Origin: Pseudomonadota bacterium
GTDB taxonomy: Bacteria > Pseudomonadota > Gammaproteobacteria > Acidiferrobacterales > UBA6901
DNA: 64,000 nt
Assembly: GCA_021783175.1 (NCBI GenBank)
Contig: JAJXUF010000008.1
Span: forward strand, 3,386-67,385
Direction: 5' to 3'
Shown here: positions 37,939 through 47,164 of the stretch, one piece after another
How positions within the stretch are numbered: the stretch's first letter is position 1
Layout: the number at the start of each line of letters is the position of its first letter
Notes under the pieces: generated by a model
Seen by the model: the letters and a program-made list of their open reading frames with translations, nothing else
The model's database searches: none
Told to the model about the DNA's origin: nothing
Translations under genes and position numbers: made by a program

Positions 37939-39558
37939 ATGAAAAGGATTCGTTCTGTGCTGGCGTTGTTGTTGCTTGGCGTGACCTTGCTGGTTCCCGC
38001 TTTGTCTCTGGCAGCAGGCAGGAACGATGGACGGCCGGATGGGGGGACGCTGCGCTATGGCGAATACGGCCGGGCGGCTACACTCGACCCGATAACCAGC
38101 AATGAAATGGTGGCAGTTCGCGTTGACGAGTTGTTGTTTAATGGACTAGTCGGAATCAATGACAGACAGGAGATTGTTCCTGAGCTGGCACAAAGCTGGG
38201 ACGTGTCCAAAGATGGGCTTGTCTACATATTCCATCTGCGGCACGACGTCCTCTGGCATCCGAAAGGCAACGACCAGGCCAAGCCGTTCAATGCGGATGA
38301 TGTGGTCTTCACATACAACATCATGATGAATCCGAAGACTGTCACGCCTCTCAAGGTAAGGTATGAGTTCATCAAGAGCGTGAAAAAGCTGGACGACTAC
38401 ACGGTGCAGTTCACCCTTAAGCGCCCTATCCTCAATGCGCTGGCCGAGTTTACGTTCAAGATAATACCCCGCTTTGGACCAGCCAATCCCGTATACCTCA
38501 CACGCGAAGATCCGTTCGTGCAGAATCCGATCGGCACGGGACCCTACATGCTAAAGAACGTGACGACAGACGGTGAGATCGTCATGGTGGCCAACGACAA
38601 TTACTTCAAGGGCAGGCCGCACATAAACAAGTTCGTCGCCAAGCCGTTTGCTGACCAGAACATCATGACGCAGGCAATGATGTTCAATGCGATAGACATG
38701 ATTGTGCTGGTCAATCCCCGCGACGTACCTGAGATACAGGGTGACCGCCGGTTCATACTGCAGCCGTATAACGCGTTGTCCTACTCGTTCTTCGGTTACA
38801 ACTGCCGTAATCCGCTGCTTGCAGACAAGCGCGTGCGCCAGGCATTCACCTATGCAGTGAATCGCCAGGAAATGCTTGATTCCTTCTTCAATGGGCAGGG
38901 TACGATAATTTCCGGACCGTTTGCGCCCGGCAGCTGGGCCTACAATCTTGACGTGAAGCCTTTCCCGTACGATCCACAGAAAGCAATCTCGCTACTTAAG
39001 GAAGCTGGATTCACGCCGGGTCCTGACGGGATCATGCAGAAGGACGGCAAGAAGTTGGTGTTGACCCTCAAGGTTCCCATCGACAAGGAGAGCGAATCAG
39101 TGAAGCGTGTGGTTCTGGCCTTCCAGAACTACCTGAAGAACATAGGAGTGACCATTAACGTCCAATTCGAGGAATGGCAGGCCTGGAAGGAGGACGTATT
39201 TCGTGACCATAACTTTGACGTGGTATTCGCCTCGTGGGTGTTTGACGATTCCGCGGACATATCATCACTGTTCCATTCCTCCGAGATCGGCCCGTGGAAG
39301 AACAACTTCATCGGCTATTCCAATCCGCAGGTTGACAGTTTAATCGCGGAAAGCAAGTTGACTCTAGATTATGAGAAGCGCCGCACCATCGACCGCAAGC
39401 TGCACGCAATTTTGGCCGACCAGCAGCCGTATACGTTCCTTTGGACGCTAACGAATTATGCGGCCTACAACAGGAAGATTCATCACGTCGAAATTCAGCC
39501 ATACAAATTCTTTACCTACGCTGACCAGTGGTTCATACCTGAGTCGGAGCAGCAATAG
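37939..39558 (+). CDS. Family-5 solute-binding protein (peptide-type ABC importer)
   Basis: A 539-residue periplasmic binding protein. The signal peptide is a Sec type without lipobox (LALLLLGVTLLVPALSLAAG). Family-5 features are GGTLRYGEYGRAATLDPITS, the ELAQSWDVSKDGLVYIFHLR strand pair, KPFNADDVVFTYNIM, IGTGPYMLKN and NPLLADKRVRQAFTYAVNR. This family binds oligopeptides, dipeptides, nickel complexes or antibiotic peptides, and the ligand cannot be read here. The ATG at 37939 is chosen for the signal peptide. Permease and ATPase genes follow directly. Confidence 0.92.
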   Translation: MKRIRSVLALLLLGVTLLVPALSLAAGRNDGRPDGGTLRYGEYGRAATLDPITSNEMVAVRVDELLFNGLVGINDRQEIVPELAQSWDVSKDGLVYIFHLRHDVLWHPKGNDQAKPFNADDVVFTYNIMMNPKTVTPLKVRYEFIKSVKKLDDYTVQFTLKRPILNALAEFTFKIIPRFGPANPVYLTREDPFVQNPIGTGPYMLKNVTTDGEIVMVANDNYFKGRPHINKFVAKPFADQNIMTQAMMFNAIDMIVLVNPRDVPEIQGDRRFILQPYNALSYSFFGYNCRNPLLADKRVRQAFTYAVNRQEMLDSFFNGQGTIISGPFAPGSWAYNLDVKPFPYDPQKAISLLKEAGFTPGPDGIMQKDGKKLVLTLKVPIDKESESVKRVVLAFQNYLKNIGVTINVQFEEWQAWKEDVFRDHNFDVVFASWVFDDSADISSLFHSSEIGPWKNNFIGYSNPQVDSLIAESKLTLDYEKRRTIDRKLHAILADQQPYTFLWTLTNYAAYNRKIHHVEIQPYKFFTYADQWFIPESEQQ

Positions 39559-39572
39559 GCAAAGGCGAGTTG

Positions 39573-40535
39573 ATGCGACAGGCGGCAATATATCCGATCG
39601 CCAGAACGCTGATACGCGAATTGGCAATGACCGCACTGCTGATGCTTGGCGTCAGCTTTGTGGTGTTTGTCATACTCTACGTCTCGCCGGGCGATCCGTT
39701 TAGTGCGCTGCTCGGCGGACAGATGCCGAGCGCACAAAACGAAGCAGGAATTCGTGCAGCGCTGGGAATTCCTCAGACCTGGTATGGCCAGTACTTGTCG
39801 TGGCTAACGCACCTCTTGCGAGGTGATTTTGGAAACTCCATCATCACCGGGTTGCCAGTTTTCTCGCAGGTTGTGCGTGTGGGAATCAATACTCTTTACC
39901 TGACGCTCGGATCAATGCTGGTTACGTTGATCATTGCCGTCCCGATCGCGCTGTACTCCGCGGCGCGCGGCACAACACCGACCGGAGTGGTATTCACGCT
40001 CGGCGCCTACGTAATCTCGGCGCTTCCGGTATTCTGGCTTGGATACATAGTGATTTATATATTTATACACAGATTCGGATTGTTTCCGATTGCCTTTGGG
40101 TCCTCGATACCGGAGGCCCACCGTTTGATGTTTTTCATGCTTCCGATTCTGGTGCTCGGCATAGGCAACGGCACGACCAGCGAGATCATACGCACTTTGC
40201 GGGAGGAAATGAGTCGCGTGATGGCGGAAGATTACATTCGTACAGCACGCGCCAAGGGCGCTTCGGTTTGGCGGCACGCGTTCCGTGAAGGGTTTCTTCT
40301 ACCCGTGACCGGGATTGTGGCATCTAAAATTCCCTTCATTCTCGGAGGTGCCGTGATTGTGGAGCAGGTGTTCAACTGGCCTGGCATGGGGCGCATGGCG
40401 TGGCAGGCAGCCCAGCAACGGGACTTCCCCGTAATTATGGGTATCGCAATCATCGCTGCCGCTTTTGTGCGTATCGGTAGCTTGATTCAGCGCATCGTGT
40501 TCACTGCGGTAAATCCCCGCGCATCGCAGCTCTAG
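39573..40535 (+). CDS. Peptide-type ABC transporter permease (DppB/OppB-like)
   Basis: A 320-residue inner-membrane permease. Features are the N-terminal RTLIRELAMTALLMLGVSFV helix, VVFVILYVSPGDPF typical of DppB, and the cytoplasmic coupling loop DYIRTARAKGASVWRHAFR near residue 220. It ends PVIMGIAIIAAAFVRIGSLI. The start is the ATG at 39573 rather than the overlapping TTG. It pairs with the DppC-like subunit 8 bases downstream. Confidence 0.93.
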   Translation: MRQAAIYPIARTLIRELAMTALLMLGVSFVVFVILYVSPGDPFSALLGGQMPSAQNEAGIRAALGIPQTWYGQYLSWLTHLLRGDFGNSIITGLPVFSQVVRVGINTLYLTLGSMLVTLIIAVPIALYSAARGTTPTGVVFTLGAYVISALPVFWLGYIVIYIFIHRFGLFPIAFGSSIPEAHRLMFFMLPILVLGIGNGTTSEIIRTLREEMSRVMAEDYIRTARAKGASVWRHAFREGFLLPVTGIVASKIPFILGGAVIVEQVFNWPGMGRMAWQAAQQRDFPVIMGIAIIAAAFVRIGSLIQRIVFTAVNPRASQL

Positions 40536-40543
40536 CGCACGCC

Positions 40544-41437
40544 ATGGAGCACTACAGTCAGATCGACGATGCAATCGGGAAAAGCCGCGCGGCCCCGCGT
40601 TGGAAAGTGGTGGATGCGGTAGATATCGCCTGCGTGGCATACGGATTGATAGTGGTCAGTCTGGTATTCGTCTCCTACATTCTCGGTGCGCTGCATCTTC
40701 TTCCCAGGGACCCCCAACAGATCGACGTTTCTATGCTCTTGGCACCCCCGGGGACCGCCGGCCATTTGCTCGGGACGGATTTTCTCGGGCGTGACATTCT
40801 TTCTCGCTTAATAGTTGGGATTCAAGCTTATTTTCTTCCGGGACTGCTGGCCATTACCATCGCCTTGGGCGCCGGCACATCTCTGGGGGTGCTTGCCGGT
40901 TACCGCGTTGGCGGGGTCGAGACGGCAGTTACCTATTTCTCCAATCTTGTGGATTCGTTTCCACGGTTAGTGCTGATTCTTCTCGTAGTCGCCGCTTTTA
41001 AGCCCGATATCTACTACATCATGACAGTTGTCGGGATTACCAACATTCCAACCGTGGCGTCCCTGATTAAGGCCAAGATAGGGATGCTGCGTGACAAGAA
41101 TTTTATCGAGGCCGCGCAGGCCCTGGGTCTTTCGGCTCGAACGATCATTCTCAAACATATAATCTGGTACAACTGCCGGGCTGTTCTTATTATCCAGGCA
41201 ACTTTGGGAATGGGCGAAGCAATTCTGATGGAGACCAGCCTGAGTTATCTCGGGTTCGGCGTACAGGAGCCGACTCCATCGTGGGGTAACATGGTTCAGG
41301 CTGGGTCAAATTACTTCATGCAGGGTAAATTTTGGCCGTCGACCGCGCCGGCCCTTGCTATTCTTTTCACCATACTCGGTTTTTATCTGTTGGGCGACGG
41401 TCTCAATAATATCCTCGAAGGCAAGCGCGGCAGATGA
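40544..41437 (+). CDS. Peptide-type ABC transporter permease (DppC/OppC-like)
   Basis: A 297-residue inner-membrane permease. It has the DppC hallmark HLLGTDFLGRDILSRLIVG, the coupling loop KNFIEAAQALGLSARTIILK, and the C-terminal LGFGVQEPTPSWGNMV. The gene overlaps the next ATPase gene by ATGA. With DppB it should form the translocation path. Confidence 0.93.
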   Translation: MEHYSQIDDAIGKSRAAPRWKVVDAVDIACVAYGLIVVSLVFVSYILGALHLLPRDPQQIDVSMLLAPPGTAGHLLGTDFLGRDILSRLIVGIQAYFLPGLLAITIALGAGTSLGVLAGYRVGGVETAVTYFSNLVDSFPRLVLILLVVAAFKPDIYYIMTVVGITNIPTVASLIKAKIGMLRDKNFIEAAQALGLSARTIILKHIIWYNCRAVLIIQATLGMGEAILMETSLSYLGFGVQEPTPSWGNMVQAGSNYFMQGKFWPSTAPALAILFTILGFYLLGDGLNNILEGKRGR

Positions 41438-42543
41438 GCGAAGCACCTTTATTGCGCATAGAAAACCTGCGTACGTATTTCTATTCGCGCGGCCGGCAGG
41501 CCTTCATTCGATCAGTTGATGGCGTATCGTTTGAGATAGGTCGTGGCGAAACGCTGGGAGTTGTAGGTGAAAGCGGCAGTGGAAAAAGCATAACCGCATT
41601 GTCGGTTCTCGGACTGATACAAGGTGGTCCTGGTGTCATCGCAGGCAAGATCGGTTTCAAGACGGAACGGGTGCAGAAGAATCTTCTGCAGGACCTCGAA
41701 AGTTTCGTGAGAACGACTGAAAGCAACGGGCGGATCATGCAGGTGCAAAAAGACGGCGGCGCCTGGCGCAGCAACGTGGAGCGGGTCATGGCTGGCATCC
41801 GCGGCCGCGAAATTGCAATGATATTCCAGAACCCGAAGGCGTCCTTGAATCCATTCACTTCGGTGGGCGCGCAGATTAGCGAGGCGATTCGGCTTCATAC
41901 CGGCATCAAGGACGCGAAGGAGGCGCGCGAGCGGGCACTGGGCTGGCTCGACAGGGTGAAAATAGACAGCCCGCGGCTGCGATACGAAAGTCATCCTTCC
42001 GGTCTTTCTGGTGGCATGTGCCAGCGTGTCATGATTGCAATGGCACTTTCGTCCGAACCCGCGTTGCTTATTGCCGACGAACCTACCACCGGGTTGGACG
42101 CCACTATCCAGTCAAAGATTGTGGATCTCCTGGGTGAACTGAAAGCGGAACTGGGTATAACAATCCTGCTGATCAGTCATGACATTGGCGTGATTTCCAG
42201 GCTTTCCGAGCGCGTCGCGGTGATGTATGGGGGTACCGTGGTCGAGGACGGAATGGCATCTGAGATTCTGTCTGCGCGTTCTGCGGTCAAGCATCCATAC
42301 ACAGCGGCGCTCTTGCGCTCCAGACCAAGTGCCGAACATATCGCGCGCGGGGAGCGCCTGCGTGCCATCGAGGGCGAAGTCCTCGATACCATCAACGTGC
42401 CCCGTGGCTGCCGTTTCTACGAACGTTGCGACCGGGTGACTGCCGATATCCGGATGTTGTGCGCCGAGCAGGAACCGGAACTTCTGCAAGTTGACGCCGG
42501 CCACCGCGTGCGCTGCTGGCAGTATGTGAGGCAGGCAAGCTAG
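41434..42543 (+). CDS. Peptide-type ABC ATPase (DppD/OppD-like) with insertion
   Basis: A 369-residue ATPase. Walker A is VVGESGSGKSITA, the Q-loop is AMIFQNPKASLNP, the signature is LSGGMCQRVMIAMAL, Walker B is ALLIADEPTTGLD, and the Cys-rich tail is CRFYERCDRVTADIRMLC, as in DppD/OppD where it can hold an Fe-S cluster. Between Walker A and the Q-loop lies a stretch about 30 residues longer than usual (NLLQDLESFVRTTESNGRIM and onward). This could be a family variation or a regulatory insert. Confidence 0.92.
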   Translation: MSEAPLLRIENLRTYFYSRGRQAFIRSVDGVSFEIGRGETLGVVGESGSGKSITALSVLGLIQGGPGVIAGKIGFKTERVQKNLLQDLESFVRTTESNGRIMQVQKDGGAWRSNVERVMAGIRGREIAMIFQNPKASLNPFTSVGAQISEAIRLHTGIKDAKEARERALGWLDRVKIDSPRLRYESHPSGLSGGMCQRVMIAMALSSEPALLIADEPTTGLDATIQSKIVDLLGELKAELGITILLISHDIGVISRLSERVAVMYGGTVVEDGMASEILSARSAVKHPYTAALLRSRPSAEHIARGERLRAIEGEVLDTINVPRGCRFYERCDRVTADIRMLCAEQEPELLQVDAGHRVRCWQYVRQAS

Positions 42544-42553
42544 CGGGGACGCC

Positions 42554-43555
42554 ATGCAGAATGCCATTCTTGAAGTAGTTGACCTGCGCAAGCACTTTAA
42601 CCAGCGCCGCCGCGCGTTTTTTGGAGCAGCTCAGACAGAGCGCGTCATACCCGCCGTGGATGGCGTCAGTTTTTATCTCCGAAGCGGAGAGACTGTCGGC
42701 CTGGTTGGCGAGTCCGGTTGTGGCAAGACGACCGTTGGCAGAACTGTCCTCAGGTTGACACAACCCACGTCCGGGAAAATCCTCTTTGACGGGCGCGACA
42801 TTACCGATATGTCGACGGCGGAGCTACGGCCGTTGCGCAGCCAGATGCAGATGATATTCCAGGATCTGGATGCCGCTCTCAACCCGAAGATGCGCGTGCG
42901 CGCTATTCTCAAGGAAGCAGTCACTGTTCATCAGAAGATCAGTGACGGCGAGGTAGATCGCAAAATTGACGAACTGCTCGAACAGGTAAACCTGAAGAAA
43001 AGCAAACTTGCGAATTTCCCGGGGGAGCTTTCCGGCGGAGAAAAGCGGCGTGTTGGCATTGCGCGCGTGCTGGCGGTAGGTGCGAAACTGATTATCGCTG
43101 ACGAGCCGACAAGCGCGCTTGATGTCTCGATTCAGGCGCAAGTGGTGAACCTGCTGCGCGATCTCCAGACTCGACTTGGTCTGTCGTACCTTTTCATTTC
43201 GCATGATCTTCCGGTAGTTGAGTTGATCAGCCACAAGGTAGCAGTGATGTATCTTGGAAAGATTGTGGAAATCGGTCTTGCCCAGCGCATTGCGCATGCG
43301 GCGCATCACCCGTATACCCATATTCTGTGGTCATCACTGGTCGAGAAGCAAAGCCGGGAAGCGAATCTGTCTTCCAAGGCGGCGTCATGGGGCGTGTTTG
43401 ATTTTGAAAGACCGGCCGCCGGTTGCCGCTTTGCGCCACGCTGTCCCGTCTACGAGGCCAATGGCCGTCCTGCCATATGCATCGATCCCGCAGCAGAGCC
43501 GAAGTTGCGGGACGTGGGTGGTGGACATCAGGTGGCGTGCCACTTCCCGCTGTAG
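42554..43555 (+). CDS. Peptide-type ABC ATPase (DppF/OppF-like)
   Basis: A 333-residue ATPase. Walker A is [14 protein letters not shown], the Q-loop is [14 protein letters not shown], the signature is [15 protein letters not shown], Walker B is [15 protein letters not shown] and the switch is FISHDLPV. The tail [15 protein letters not shown] carries the usual paired Cys. It is the last recognisable gene of the operon that begins at 31914. The signature GEKRR replaces the common GQRQR. Confidence 0.92.
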   Translation: MQNAILEVVDLRKHFNQRRRAFFGAAQTERVIPAVDGVSFYLRSGETVGLVGESGCGKTTVGRTVLRLTQPTSGKILFDGRDITDMSTAELRPLRSQMQMIFQDLDAALNPKMRVRAILKEAVTVHQKISDGEVDRKIDELLEQVNLKKSKLANFPGELSGGEKRRVGIARVLAVGAKLIIADEPTSALDVSIQAQVVNLLRDLQTRLGLSYLFISHDLPVVELISHKVAVMYLGKIVEIGLAQRIAHAAHHPYTHILWSSLVEKQSREANLSSKAASWGVFDFERPAAGCRFAPRCPVYEANGRPAICIDPAAEPKLRDVGGGHQVACHFPL

Positions 43556-44176
43556 GCGAAAACCCGATACCTGGAGTCCGAAACTTGCCCGGGAAATTGC
43601 CTGGCCAGCAGCGCCAGCATTCGCTCGGAAGTGATAGTGCGACGCACAGTTCTTGTTCCACCCGCCGCAGTCCCGGATGCCGCAAGGCATGGAAGCTCCG
43701 TTGCAAGACCGGTAATCTTCACAATGAGTCGCCCGCCAATGCAAACGGTAACTGGCATCCAGTTCCGTCGCGTCTCCCATAAATTGCGGCCCCGGCGATT
43801 TTTCCCCTGTCGCACGACCTCGGCTCCACGCGGTACTTCGTATTGTGGCGGCAAGTCGACACGGGTAATCGGTGCAATCTTTCAGGCCGCCATAACATGC
43901 TGGACCAGCGCACCGCACCTCTCGCGTGTGATTGGCCAGGACGCCGTAAACGCGATCCAGGTACGCCGCAAGCAAGGGCCCATGTCGTCCACGTCCGATC
44001 GAGTAATTCGATCAGCGTGTTACGGGGTTATAAGTCCGCATGGTAGCGTCATAATTGCTTGCTGCCCGAGAATCCCAGCCTGGCAGCACAGAATGGTTCG
44101 GCAATGGAACCAATTGCAGGCAGCACTGTCGGAAAAAAGGTGTTTTCACTTGAAGTTTCTTCAAAGGAGCCCAAAG
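43556..44176. other. Unassigned region after peptide ABC operon
   Basis: About 620 bases. Frames are open on both strands (for example minus 43528-43854, 108 residues), but none shows a recognised domain, signal peptide or good ribosome binding site. No clear terminator or repeat was found, so a hidden small gene remains possible. Confidence 0.35.
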
Positions 44177-44575
44177 ATGGATTATTCCACAGCCGAAAAT
44201 CAGATCGCCCAGGTTGAACAGCAATCGCAGGGCGTAATTCAGAACATGCAGCAATTCGCCCAGAAATTGCGCACTGCAGCGCCGGACGAAACGACGGGGC
44301 GAGAATGGGCCCTTGATCTGCGCGAAATTGCCATGGCCATGCAAAACCAGAATCAGGCGATGGTGAGCCTGGTAAACCAGATGGCGGATTACATAAAATC
44401 ACTTGAGTCGCAGCTGGCGACGCACCCTAATCCCGCTGTTCAACCGCGCGGTTGGTCGACGCAAATGCCAACAAGTGGCGGAGGATTCTGGAACAGTGTT
44501 ACCAGCGGTCTCGGTGTGGGCGCCGGATTCGCTGTAGCGAATGATTTGGTTAGTGATTTGTTCAATATGTTCTGA
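44177..44575 (+). CDS. Hypothetical protein, Gln-rich helical with Gly-rich tail
   Basis: A 132-residue protein, not recognised. Residues about 5-80 are a long amphipathic, Gln-rich helix (NQIAQVEQQSQGVIQNMQQF ... AMAMQNQNQAMVSLVNQM), probably coiled coil. The last 35 residues (SGGGFWNSVTSGLGVGAGFA) are Gly-rich and mildly hydrophobic and might contact a membrane. AAAGGAG lies about 7 bases before the ATG. There is no signal peptide. Confidence 0.65.
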   Translation: MDYSTAENQIAQVEQQSQGVIQNMQQFAQKLRTAAPDETTGREWALDLREIAMAMQNQNQAMVSLVNQMADYIKSLESQLATHPNPAVQPRGWSTQMPTSGGGFWNSVTSGLGVGAGFAVANDLVSDLFNMF

Positions 44576-44823
44576 CCCGCCTGAAGTACGCGGCAATAAG
44601 ACGTTGCTGACTTTCCGTCTTCAGTTCCGCCGCTGATCGCGGCCGCTGGTCGGGGCGGGGAATGTATTTCGCGCCCCGAGCGGAACTGGATGCGGCCAGG
44701 TTGTACCGAGAATAGCCCGTAGATCTGGTCGGGACGGTTAGCGACACTAGTGCGCGGATTGCGCGCGCCGGCGAGTTGCGACATCATGCGCGGACGTCAG
44801 ACTGCTATTCAATCAGGCCAGCA

Positions 44824-45177
44824 ATGAACAAGCCGAAGATCGTCACCGCCATACCACAGCGCCGTTACAAGCTAGGAAATTTCCTCATCACGGTTCTGGG
44901 CGAGATCGAAAGCGCAGATGGCAATGATTATCGATATATTGCCGCCGTTGCCAGCGAGGGCGATCCCAATCCCGGACTTTACATTACTGCGGAGCGGGCG
45001 CTTTCAGATAATCAGGGCAAGTCTGATCTTGTCATGAGAATTGTCATGCACGACGGTGCGCAAGTTCTCGGGTCATCGGATCGTTGGAACCGGCTCGATC
45101 CGTTTGTCACTGATATGCTGGATATCGTGGCGCGGGTTCTGGACCTGCAGGATGAAGAGCCCTATCCGCTGAGTTGA
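44824..45177 (+). CDS. Conserved-looking hypothetical protein
   Basis: A 117-residue cytosolic protein, not recognised. It looks like a compact alpha/beta domain: RYKLGNFLITVLGEIESADG, YRYIAAVASEGDPNPGLYIT, SDLVMRIVMHDGAQVLGSSD and a terminal helix FVTDMLDIVARVLDLQDEE. The start is set at 44824 (MNKPKIVTAIPQRR). It follows the Gln-rich gene after about 250 bases in the same direction. Confidence 0.6.
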   Translation: MNKPKIVTAIPQRRYKLGNFLITVLGEIESADGNDYRYIAAVASEGDPNPGLYITAERALSDNQGKSDLVMRIVMHDGAQVLGSSDRWNRLDPFVTDMLDIVARVLDLQDEEPYPLS

Positions 45178-45220
45178 TGGGCGGTCTGCCGGCCGAGATT
45201 GGCTGGCAGGTCGAGCTGCG

Positions 45221-45538
45221 CTAGTGTTGACCGTTTGAGTTGTCCGGTTTCTTCTTGGGATTGATGCGGTCCAGAGGTACGACGACGTTCGACCCGGTGG
45301 TAGGACCCGCCTCATCGGTAAATTGCGGACGTTCCTGCATCGGCCTGTTGGCCGCTTCGGCCAGCTCCCGTTCGCGTGCGGCAATGAGTCCAAAGCACTC
45401 GCGGATGCCCTGTACCGTCTGGTCGGAGAGGGGATGCGCATGTCCCGGTCGCGTAAAGGTGTCTCTTGCGACATCCGTGAGAACCCTTTTGACTAGCCGT
45501 AATATGCGTTCTTCTTTGGAAAGACCTTCAGAATTCAT
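45221..45538 (-). CDS. Small hypothetical protein
   Basis: A 105-residue soluble protein of unknown function. The first 60 residues look like a conserved helical domain (KEERILRLVKRVLTDVARDT, then HPLSDQTVQGIRECFGLIAA, then REREL). The last third is Pro/Lys-rich and probably disordered. Similar short proteins occur in beta- and gammaproteobacteria as far as I recall, but I attach no function. It lies 82 bases downstream of the YihY-type gene on the same strand. Confidence 0.65.
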   Translation of the reverse strand: MNSEGLSKEERILRLVKRVLTDVARDTFTRPGHAHPLSDQTVQGIRECFGLIAARERELAEAANRPMQERPQFTDEAGPTTGSNVVVPLDRINPKKKPDNSNGQH

Positions 45539-45620
45539 CGTTTCCCCATCGGCGCCACGGCGCTGTCATCTCAATGCCGCATTGTGACACAGATGTAGCA
45601 TGTATTTCGCCGAGTTTCAT

Positions 45621-46988
45621 TCAGCGGGAAGCTGTAGTTTTTTCTCTTGTGACTTCTTCGATGGAAACCGCCAGATCTTTCAGAGTCTTACCGCGCAGGG
45701 AGTTTTCCAAGGCCTGATCCATGCGCTGCACGAGTTCTTCGACGTGCGGTTCTTCCGGCAACGGAATTCGATCAAGGCGACCGAGCCCATGTCCATCTGC
45801 CGATCTCACCACGTCCAGAAGGGTCTTTATGGGAATCGAATCCAGGGGCCGTGCTGGCAGGTAGCATGGTGGATCATCTGCTGTGCGTGCCAAGAGCCCG
45901 CTGCCCGCGAGCGTGTCAATAACTGCTGCTATGTACATGGCAGGTGTGCTGGTGCGTCGAGCTAGTCCTTCGACTGTCCATGGCGGCCTGCCGGCATAAA
46001 AATTGCGGCTTATCAAAGTCATCAGTGTCAGAGTGAGTCTTTCGTGTGCTCGCGCGCTTAAACGCAGTTCCCGGTGATGCGGGGTCAATGATTCAGGGTG
46101 TTGATGGTAGAAGGCGATGCTGGCGCCGATGAGAAGAATTAGCCAGCTCAGATAAAGCCAGATCATAAACACCACAAGGATGGCGAATCCGGAATAGATT
46201 GCGCTGTATTGCGTCGAATCGACGACGAACACGGCGAACAGCCAGCCGCCTGCTTGCCAGGCAATGCCGGCGAAAATCCCGCCGATAAGGGCGGATCGCA
46301 CCCGCACCCTGGCATTGGGGATGAACTCGTAGGCAAAGGTAAATGCCGCGATCACGAGAACGTAGGGAACCAGATCACCGACAATCTTTACCACCGACCC
46401 CAGAGGTTCGATGGCAACGAGTTGCTTGATCACTGAAGCGTTCATCAGCGTGGCCGTCAGGCCCATGGCGGCGAAAACGAGAACCGGTCCAACGGTCAGC
46501 ACACTGAGGTATTGGCTGAATCGCTGCGTGAAGGTCCGGGTCTGTGACACGTGCCAGGTGTAGTTGAACGCGCTTTCGATTTTCTGCATAAGGGAGGCAA
46601 CCGTGTAAATCAGTAGACCCAGGCCCAGAGCACCAAGCACTCCAACCTTGATGTGTCCAACGAAATCGATAATGCGCGCTGTGATTTCGTTTGCCTTGTC
46701 ACCAAGCGGCGCCAGAACCCTGAGAAGGAACGGCTCGATTTGGTTATGCACGCCGAACGCTTTCAGAACAGAAAAGCTCACGGCTAGCAGCGGTACCAGT
46801 GACAGTAGCGTCGTATAAACCAGCCCCATTGCCTGAAGCGTGAGCTGTCCGTCATTGACATCGCGCGCGACGACATGCACGCCGCGCAGCAGTTGCACTA
46901 ATCGTCTGCGCCACAAGGACATCGGTGCAAGATCCCGATTCCAGACGGTTTCGCGAAGAGCGGTTACTATTTCGGCAATTCCAAGCAT
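45621..46988 (-). CDS. YihY/BrkB-family inner-membrane protein with C-terminal winged-helix-like domain
   Basis: A 455-residue membrane protein. Residues about 45-300 contain the six hydrophobic segments of the YihY/virulence-factor BrkB family (LQAMGLVYTTLLSLVPLLAV, AFTFAYEFIPNARVRV, ALIGGIFAGIAWQAGGWLFA). Once thought to be RNase BN, the family is of uncertain function. About 150 extra residues follow (GLARRTSTPAMYIAAVIDTL, LLDVVRSADGHGLG), resembling a winged helix, as in the long proteobacterial form. The ATG at 46988 is preferred; a GTG 27 bases upstream is possible. Confidence 0.88.
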   Translation of the reverse strand: MLGIAEIVTALRETVWNRDLAPMSLWRRRLVQLLRGVHVVARDVNDGQLTLQAMGLVYTTLLSLVPLLAVSFSVLKAFGVHNQIEPFLLRVLAPLGDKANEITARIIDFVGHIKVGVLGALGLGLLIYTVASLMQKIESAFNYTWHVSQTRTFTQRFSQYLSVLTVGPVLVFAAMGLTATLMNASVIKQLVAIEPLGSVVKIVGDLVPYVLVIAAFTFAYEFIPNARVRVRSALIGGIFAGIAWQAGGWLFAVFVVDSTQYSAIYSGFAILVVFMIWLYLSWLILLIGASIAFYHQHPESLTPHHRELRLSARAHERLTLTLMTLISRNFYAGRPPWTVEGLARRTSTPAMYIAAVIDTLAGSGLLARTADDPPCYLPARPLDSIPIKTLLDVVRSADGHGLGRLDRIPLPEEPHVEELVQRMDQALENSLRGKTLKDLAVSIEEVTREKTTASR

Positions 46989-47164
46989 GCGCACACCTGT
47001 TTTCTCCCTGGACACAAATCAGGCCAACCAGTGCAGCGGTTCCTTTGCAATGATACAGCGCTGTCCTGCGCCGGCGTAGCACTGTGTCAAATTGCGGTGC
47101 CTGGACGGTACCCAGCCGTAAAAGGGGTCCTATGGCGTATGTCAGTCACCCCCGTCTTCCCGCG

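Noticed and set aside
43528..43854. 108-codon minus-strand frame after the peptide ABC operon
   Set aside because: Its end overlaps the dppF-like coding end, other frames are equally open, and no domain or start signal is seen.
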